Part shown: in pieces, positions 6,541 to 10,678 of the stretch
Layout: every line of letters begins with the position of its first letter
How positions within the stretch are numbered: position 1 is the first letter of the stretch
Assembly: GCA_021739805.1 (NCBI GenBank)
Contig: JAIPBB010000183.1
Location: forward strand, 1 to 10,678
Reading direction: 5' to 3'
Source: Saprospiraceae bacterium
GTDB lineage: Bacteria > Bacteroidota > Bacteroidia > Bacteroidales > JAIPBB01
Length of the DNA stretch: 10,678 bases
Program-made: the position numbers and the translations under genes
Notes under the pieces: generated by a model
What the model was told of the DNA's origin: nothing
Seen by the model: the letters and a program-made list of their open reading frames with translations, nothing else
Database searches by the model: none

Positions 6541-7155
6541 TTAATCTTTTGATTCAACAGCATTTTCAGGCATTTTAAATTCATCACCATTAAGTTTTAC
6601 TTTTTCGATAGATTTTGTATACCAATAAAATGTTTCTTCTTTTGTTTCTGCTATTATTTCCAAAGGAATACCCTCTGCAAATTGAAAAATAAAGTTTTTA
6701 TTAAGAAGTCCTGACCCAAGTTCTGGGGAGTACCATACAATATACTTTTTCCCTATTGTTTCAATAACTACTTGATTGCATAATTTATCAAGGATCAACT
6801 TTGTATCACGGTGTTTTTTAACCTTTTTAATATTAAATTCCTTTCGTGCTTCTGAATCAGAACTATATTTTGATTTCAAATATATTATATCTCCGAATCC
6901 TTTATCCATTATATTATAGACCAATGAACTATCAGATTTTGAAATAGTAGAAATCCTTACACCTGCAATGGTATGAGTTGTTTTTGCAATATTTTCAGAA
7001 ATTAAAATTATCTTTTCTGACAATATAGAGTTATCACCATTGTTATCAATTATATATCTTTCCTGAACAATTCTAATAGCTGAATCATTTTGAGCATAAG
7101 AATTAGAACATAGAAGAATTAAATTCAATATCATTAATATTTCTTTTTTCATCAT
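6541..7155 (-). CDS. Exported DUF4412/LolA-like protein
   Basis: The 204-residue product has a signal peptide (about 1-21, ending SYA|Q). The mature part looks like a DUF4412-type, LolA-like half-barrel of alternating strands. A short strand pair near TTHTIAGVRISTIS (59-72) is followed by NIMDKGFGDIIYL (81-93). Then come CNQVVIETIGKKYIVWYSPELG (126-147), where the family pattern is 'C--Y------g---vW-s-elg'; a GIPLE turn (162-166); and KSIEKVKLNGDEFKMPEN (181-198), matching the usual closing 'V-kIe---l-d--F-iPeg-'. Proteins of this fold are periplasmic or surface-bound, and their ligands are mostly unknown. The start may be either of two consecutive ATGs (7155 or 7152). It follows the lipoprotein gene by 132 bp with no promoter seen, and a nested palindrome ends about 14 nt before the ATG. 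The family call is tentative. Confidence 0.6.
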   Translation of the reverse strand: MMKKEILMILNLILLCSNSYAQNDSAIRIVQERYIIDNNGDNSILSEKIILISENIAKTTHTIAGVRISTISKSDSSLVYNIMDKGFGDIIYLKSKYSSDSEARKEFNIKKVKKHRDTKLILDKLCNQVVIETIGKKYIVWYSPELGSGLLNKNFIFQFAEGIPLEIIAETKEETFYWYTKSIEKVKLNGDEFKMPENAVESKD

Positions 7156-7168
7156 ATTTAATTTTAAT

Positions 7169-7224
7169 AACCGAAGTCCCTAGTTTTGGAATAACTTAAT
7201 TCCAGTTTTAGGAAAACTCCGGTT
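7169..7224. repeat. Nested three-part palindrome upstream of the DUF4412-like gene
   Basis: Three concentric arm pairs line up. aaccgaagt (7169-7177) pairs with actccggtt (7216-7224) with one mismatch. ccta (7179-7182) pairs with tagg (7209-7212). tggaat (7187-7192) pairs with attcca (7199-7204) around the loop aactta. The internal loops are short, and the element as a whole is 56 bp. Read on the minus strand it would form a long stem in the mRNA leader about 14 nt from the ATG at 7155. No T-tract follows on that strand, so it is not a standard terminator there. Confidence 0.6.
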
Positions 7225-7287
7225 TATTTTTAAATCTGTTTTAATATTAAATGCAATATATGAAATAAATTAAAACTATTTCAGATA

Positions 7288-8064
7288 TTACCAGTTTTCA
7301 GGTGGGATCCAAACTCCAAATGAATCTCTAATTGCCATGCTCAATGCCATTTTTTCACATAGTCCATTACTCCAACCTGCATCCTGACATTCATAATATA
7401 CATAGATAAATGTTTGAACATCACAACGTATTGCTTCTTCGAGTTCTTCATCTGTATATGCTTTACATTCATCAGAGTGCACATCCCATTCACTACTATT
7501 TGTAAAAGCTACACTCCAATAATCAAAGCTATATTTCATTATTGATAAGCCAGCCTTTAGTGAGAGTTTCTCAGATTCATTTAGGTTTTCATCAACGCTT
7601 ATTTCACAAACAAAATCTGAAATCATTGTTTTAAAAGTATTTTCATCTTCAACTTCTTCCATTATGTCCTCATAGTCATCAAGATATACGGCAACATAAG
7701 AAGATATTGAAAACTCATTTGTTAGATGATCAGATAGTTCAGGAAAATCATCAAAAAATGGACGATTTTCCATTAATTCTTCAACATGATTCCAAACAGC
7801 AGATACTGAAACTCCAAAATGATTATCCAATAGCTCAGAAAAAATAATTGAAAAATCCATATCACCAGCCATTGGAAAATCTTCATCTTCTGATAATAAA
7901 TCCAATCCCATATTATGCAATATGCCGAAAGAATCGACATGGGCTATCGGAATTTGTCTTTTAGTGCTAACTGGAAATTCATCAACAGTTACATTAGGTT
8001 TATTGCATGCAATGCTGATAATTATCAACACTATGATAAAACTACAATATTTTAAATCTTTCAT
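7288..8064 (-). CDS. Acidic predicted lipoprotein, family not recognised
   Basis: The 258-residue product starts with a hydrophobic stretch ending in a lipobox-like SIAC with Cys20, so it is probably a lipoprotein. The mature part is strongly acidic, with runs such as SEDEDF (58-63), DDYEDIMEEVEDE (129-141) and DEELEE (205-210). It holds five further cysteines (153, 200, 214, 226, 236), four of them within the last 60 residues, which could pair as disulfides in the periplasm or at the surface. The C-terminus is aromatic (GVWIPPENW). I do not recognise a family. The start at 8064 directly precedes the signal peptide. No TAnnTTTG box is found in the 230 bp upstream, so it may be read from the promoter at 8526-8556 through the mini-ORF. 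Confidence 0.75.
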   Translation of the reverse strand: MKDLKYCSFIIVLIIISIACNKPNVTVDEFPVSTKRQIPIAHVDSFGILHNMGLDLLSEDEDFPMAGDMDFSIIFSELLDNHFGVSVSAVWNHVEELMENRPFFDDFPELSDHLTNEFSISSYVAVYLDDYEDIMEEVEDENTFKTMISDFVCEISVDENLNESEKLSLKAGLSIMKYSFDYWSVAFTNSSEWDVHSDECKAYTDEELEEAIRCDVQTFIYVYYECQDAGWSNGLCEKMALSMAIRDSFGVWIPPENW

Positions 8065-8295
8065 ATTTTTATTTTTAGTTTACAAATTAGTTTTCTTTTT
8101 ATACTCCTTTCAACTCCCAGCAAATAATAATTTTTTGAGTGGAGTTTATAAGTACTCACCTTTGCAAAAGTGCGGAACAAATTCATTTAACTAAATATCA
8201 AAATTTGGTTTATTCTTATTTAAAATTTTCCAAAAAATATTCGGTGATTGGTTAATATCATCTTACTTAAATTTGAAAAATTTATTGAATAAACT
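8065..8295. other. Gap upstream of the lipoprotein gene
   Basis: AT-rich sequence with no convincing gene, promoter or hairpin. Both strands were searched for TAnnTTTG with the minus-strand genes in mind, and only an imperfect TAATTTGT (8082-8089) was found. It would act as a long leader if the lipoprotein gene is read from the distal promoter. Confidence 0.5.
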
Positions 8296-8505
<210 letters not shown>

Positions 8506-8525
8506 TTGTGTTTATTTTTTATTAT

Positions 8526-8556
8526 ACAAAGATAACATAAAAATCTCCTTTGTCAA
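8526..8556 (-). promoter_or_regulatory. Consensus Bacteroidota promoter of the mini-ORF
   Basis: On the minus strand TTG (8554-8556, within TTGACAAA) and TATCTTTGT (8526-8534) are separated by 19 nt. This is a full match to TTG-N19-TAnnTTTG and the best promoter in the window. Transcription would begin near 8520, just before the ATG at 8505. Confidence 0.65.
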
Positions 8557-8558
8557 TC

Positions 8559-8594
8559 CCTGAAAACAGGTATTTTCCTATACCTGTTTTCAGG
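8559..8594. promoter_or_regulatory. 14-bp-arm palindrome next to the -33 box
   Basis: The arms cctgaaaacaggta (8559-8572) and tacctgttttcagg (8581-8594) are perfectly complementary, with an 8-nt loop. Each arm is itself a dyad, CCTG-N4-CAGG, so the element contains two half-size palindromes centred about 24 bp apart. It ends 2 nt upstream of the -33 triplet, placing the dyads near -45 and -69. That suits a dimeric activator or a stacked pair of dimers. No T-tract follows on the minus strand, so it is not a classic terminator for the cargo gene upstream. Confidence 0.6.
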
Positions 8595-8784
8595 TAGTAA
8601 TTTTTAAAAATTTGGCTTAAAAGCTAGTAAATCAGAAATATTACGATTTTTTGAATTTAGGGTTATTGTTACTCCAAAACCACTTCCCCCAATCAAACAA
8701 CTTCATCATTCTTTATTCAGTGTTCGATATTCGTTATTCATTTTATTTACTACATACTGCCAATTACCTATTATTATTTACAAC
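8595..8784. other. Gap downstream of the T9SS cargo gene
   Basis: Apart from the decayed tail copy at 8668-8712, this stretch holds AT-rich sequence, including a gtgttcgatattcgttattc phrase near 8721. That phrase looks like intergenic filler common in related genomes, as far as I recall. No intrinsic terminator for the cargo gene is obvious before the palindrome at 8559-8594. Confidence 0.45.
8668..8712 (-). pseudogene. Decayed second copy of the T9SS sorting-domain tail
   Basis: These 45 bp align without gaps to 8784-8828, the last codons of the large T9SS protein, with 35 identities and a 16-bp exact core (aagtggttttggagta). In the same codon frame it reads NDEVV-stop-LGEVVLE-stop, against NEEFVRVGKVVLE-stop in the intact gene. 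An internal TGA stands where an Arg codon is expected. No similarity is evident further upstream (8713-8783), which is AT-rich and repeat-like. It is best read as a leftover from duplication or exchange of the gene's 3' end. Confidence 0.55.
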
Positions 8785-10678
8785 CTACTCCAAAACCACT
8801 TTCCCCACCCTCACAAATTCCTCATTCCACATCCTTACAAAATAAACCCCCTTAGGATAAGTTGACAAATCCAATTCAACAATTTTTTTATGAACAACTT
8901 GGCTATGAATTTTTTGTCCTTGAATATTATAAACTGAGATATTAAAATCTTTATTTATACCGTAAGTTATTATTTTGAAAATGCCTTTTGTTGGATTTGG
9001 AAAAATTGAAATTTTACTGTTTTGCACAACTTCATTTATTCCAGCCGTGCCTTTAATAAGCAAAATAGTATCGCTTGCGGTGCAGCCATTGGTATCAATT
9101 ATATCTACAAAAATTTGATAAGTATTAACACCAAGATTTGCCCCGTTTAGTGTTATTGTTTGAGTTGTATCGCCTGTTGACCATTGATAGGATGAATGGT
9201 TTGCTCCTGCATCTAAAACCAAAATCGTTGAATCATTTATTGTAGTATCCTGCCCAAGATTTACTGTTGGCAAAGCATAAATATTAATTATTTGTATTGC
9301 CGTATCTCTCATGCCATAATGCAAGCACATTGCTTTGACTGTATAACTGCCCGGAGTACTAAATAAATGCTTTGGAGCATAAAGCGATGAATAATTTGTA
9401 TTAATATTTGCAGTATCTCCAAAATCCCAAAAAACTGTGCTTACACTATCCGATAAAGTGAAATTTACACTATCGCCTAAACAAACATTTGTATAATTAA
9501 ACTCTATTGGTGGTAATAAATAAGATGATACGAAATAAGGTAAACCATTACCTATATGACCATTGCCAAGAAATACACCATTATCATTATAATTACAAGC
9601 AGTTCCAAGTGCATTTGGATTGTTAATAACGCCGACATATTGGTCATTAACAGGATTTGAGTTATAATGTCTTTCTACATATATTTTTCCATCTAAACCT
9701 AATTGCATATAACCAAAATTTCGACCTGATGTTGAATATTCAATAATTGTTTTTGAACTAATTATAGCAGAATCGGAACCTGCATCCAAATTAAATTGAT
9801 ATATTGCTGAATTTCCGGCATAAAAATTAGCTACATAAAGTTTTTTACTATCCGGTGAAAATGCAGTATAAGCATAATCATCATAATTTTCTTTTGGTAT
9901 AATAAGCTGATTACTAATAACTCCTGTTGTTGAATTAAAATCAAATAATTCCAAACGAATAGTATCAATCAAATAATTTAAAAAATAAGAAGTTACAGCA
10001 AGTTTTTTTCCATCAGGACTTATAGAGATAATGCCTTTACTTTTCTCATAATTTGTATATATTTGTCCAATATTTGAAATAACGGGAATTATTGAATCAA
10101 CAGTATTACCGCAAAAAGAATATGCACAAAAAGCATTGGAGTATCTTTTATGAAGTATAAGCCAGTAACATTCACCATTAGAATGTTTAACAACTCCCAT
10201 TTTAGCTGTTGACGAACTCATAAAGGGTATATTTTTTAATATAACATCTCCTTTTCCTGTATCGGCAGATAAAGAAATGATTGAATAATAAGCTATTGTA
10301 TCAGTATTCTGTCCTGAAACAAAATGATAATATAATGTTGAATCTCCCGGCTTCGGTAAAATAATATTTGGCATTCCAACATGGAGAACACTAGATTGAA
10401 TAAATCCCCCTTTTAATCCAAAACCATTGGGCATTTGTTGATGGTTTTTATTAAAAACATGATAGCCATCACTATAAAATAAAAGATTTCCATAATAATC
10501 GGACATAATTGAACTAAATCCCATATCCGAATGATTAATTGCTCCGTTAGTATCGTTAACAGGAGAAAAATTTGAAAAATCCAAGCCTGCATTTCGTAAA
10601 AAATACCAATGATTAGTGTATTTTGAATAATGCTGGGAAAAGGCGGTAGTGCTTAAAAATATTATTAGAATTAGTGGT
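8785..10678 (-). CDS. T9SS-exported PKD-domain protein (5' end just outside window)
   Basis: The frame is open to the right edge. The internal TTG at 10584 is not the start: 31 further codons are visible, beginning in the core of a signal peptide (PLILIIFLSTTAFS|Q), so only a few residues are missing. Numbering from the edge (630 visible residues), residues 24 to about 385 form a propeller-like region with the opening WYFLRNAGLDF, GNLLFYSDG and repeated SPDGKKL / SPDSKKLYVAN blades. A PKD domain follows (about 391-465, WDFGD 417-421, PGSYTVKA 442-449), then an Ig-like segment (about 470-541, LDAG...YQWSTGDT). Last is a type-A T9SS sorting domain (IFPNPTKG 558-565, YPKGVYFVRM 607-616, ending KVVLE). 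The protein should cross the outer membrane through T9SS and be released or anchored at the surface. Binding target unknown. Confidence 0.93.
   Translation of the reverse strand, partial: PLILIIFLSTTAFSQHYSKYTNHWYFLRNAGLDFSNFSPVNDTNGAINHSDMGFSSIMSDYYGNLLFYSDGYHVFNKNHQQMPNGFGLKGGFIQSSVLHVGMPNIILPKPGDSTLYYHFVSGQNTDTIAYYSIISLSADTGKGDVILKNIPFMSSSTAKMGVVKHSNGECYWLILHKRYSNAFCAYSFCGNTVDSIIPVISNIGQIYTNYEKSKGIISISPDGKKLAVTSYFLNYLIDTIRLELFDFNSTTGVISNQLIIPKENYDDYAYTAFSPDSKKLYVANFYAGNSAIYQFNLDAGSDSAIISSKTIIEYSTSGRNFGYMQLGLDGKIYVERHYNSNPVNDQYVGVINNPNALGTACNYNDNGVFLGNGHIGNGLPYFVSSYLLPPIEFNYTNVCLGDSVNFTLSDSVSTVFWDFGDTANINTNYSSLYAPKHLFSTPGSYTVKAMCLHYGMRDTAIQIINIYALPTVNLGQDTTINDSTILVLDAGANHSSYQWSTGDTTQTITLNGANLGVNTYQIFVDIIDTNGCTASDTILLIKGTAGINEVVQNSKISIFPNPTKGIFKIITYGINKDFNISVYNIQGQKIHSQVVHKKIVELDLSTYPKGVYFVRMWNEEFVRVGKVVLE

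Noticed and set aside
8082..8089. TAATTTGT as a promoter of the lipoprotein gene
   Set aside because: The spacing within the -7 box is one base short of TAnnTTTG and no -33 partner was seen.
7922..8194. Plus-strand frame of 90 codons with a hydrophobic stretch
   Set aside because: Most of it is antisense to the lipoprotein signal peptide, which explains the hydrophobic run. No promoter was seen.
8559..8594. Palindrome as the intrinsic terminator of the T9SS cargo gene
   Set aside because: On the minus strand it is followed by GATTGACAAAGG, not a T-tract, and it directly touches a promoter. A role in termination is not excluded but is the weaker reading.
8651..8845. Plus-strand frame of 64 codons
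   Set aside because: It covers intergenic sequence and the antisense of the sorting-domain tail. Composition and context do not support a gene.
10582..10584. TTG as start of the T9SS cargo gene
   Set aside because: The frame continues upstream through a signal peptide core to the window edge, so this TTG is an internal Leu codon.

Overview
The window looks like a chromosomal segment of an AT-rich Bacteroidota, probably a Bacteroidales- or Cytophagales-like environmental lineage. The evidence is three-fold. There are type IX secretion (T9SS) signatures: a type-A C-terminal sorting domain, and GldN- and GldM-like proteins. Many signal peptides end in ...Q. Several intergenic gaps carry the Bacteroidota promoter form TTG-N19/20-TAnnTTTG, and no Shine-Dalgarno sequences stand out. 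Almost every gene lies on the minus strand; only the partial WG-repeat gene at the left edge is on the plus strand.

Layout from left to right. (1) 1-320: the C-terminal end of a WG-repeat protein. (2) 533-2303: a tight two-gene minus-strand operon. A secreted GldN-like protein with an apparent internal duplication overlaps by 11 nt a secreted protein that is essentially the GldM periplasmic D3-D4 region without its membrane anchor. No gldK, gldL or full gldM is nearby. (3) 2421-2924: a cupin (DUF985/COG3542) gene with a clear promoter. (4) 3060-3719: a PorT-like outer-membrane beta-barrel gene. (5) 3761-4085: a gene-free block holding a 14-bp tandem array, two REP-like palindromes and a pyrimidine-rich tract. 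The array touches the -33 box of the barrel gene's promoter. (6) 4086-6218: tex, a conserved RNA-binding transcription accessory protein. (7) 6300-6332: a strong intrinsic terminator, with a decayed T9SS sorting-domain tail just upstream of it in the sense of transcription.

(8) 6541-8594: a possible single transcription unit read leftwards. A perfect promoter preceded by a 14-bp-arm palindrome drives a 69-codon ORF containing a 12-copy AGAT microsatellite. An acidic lipoprotein of unknown family, a nested palindrome and a DUF4412/LolA-like secreted protein follow. The lipoprotein and the secreted protein show no convincing promoters of their own. (9) 8785-10678: a large T9SS cargo protein (propeller-like region, PKD domain, Ig-like segment, sorting domain). 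Its true start lies just beyond the right edge, and a mutated second copy of its last codons sits 116 bp downstream.

Most products are predicted to be exported. The strongest candidate for something little described is the orphan GldN-like/GldM-C-like pair. Next are the palindrome-promoter-microsatellite mini-ORF and the two sorting-domain fossils, which suggest that T9SS cargo 3' ends are gained and lost here. All family assignments come from recognising sequence patterns by eye; no database search was possible.
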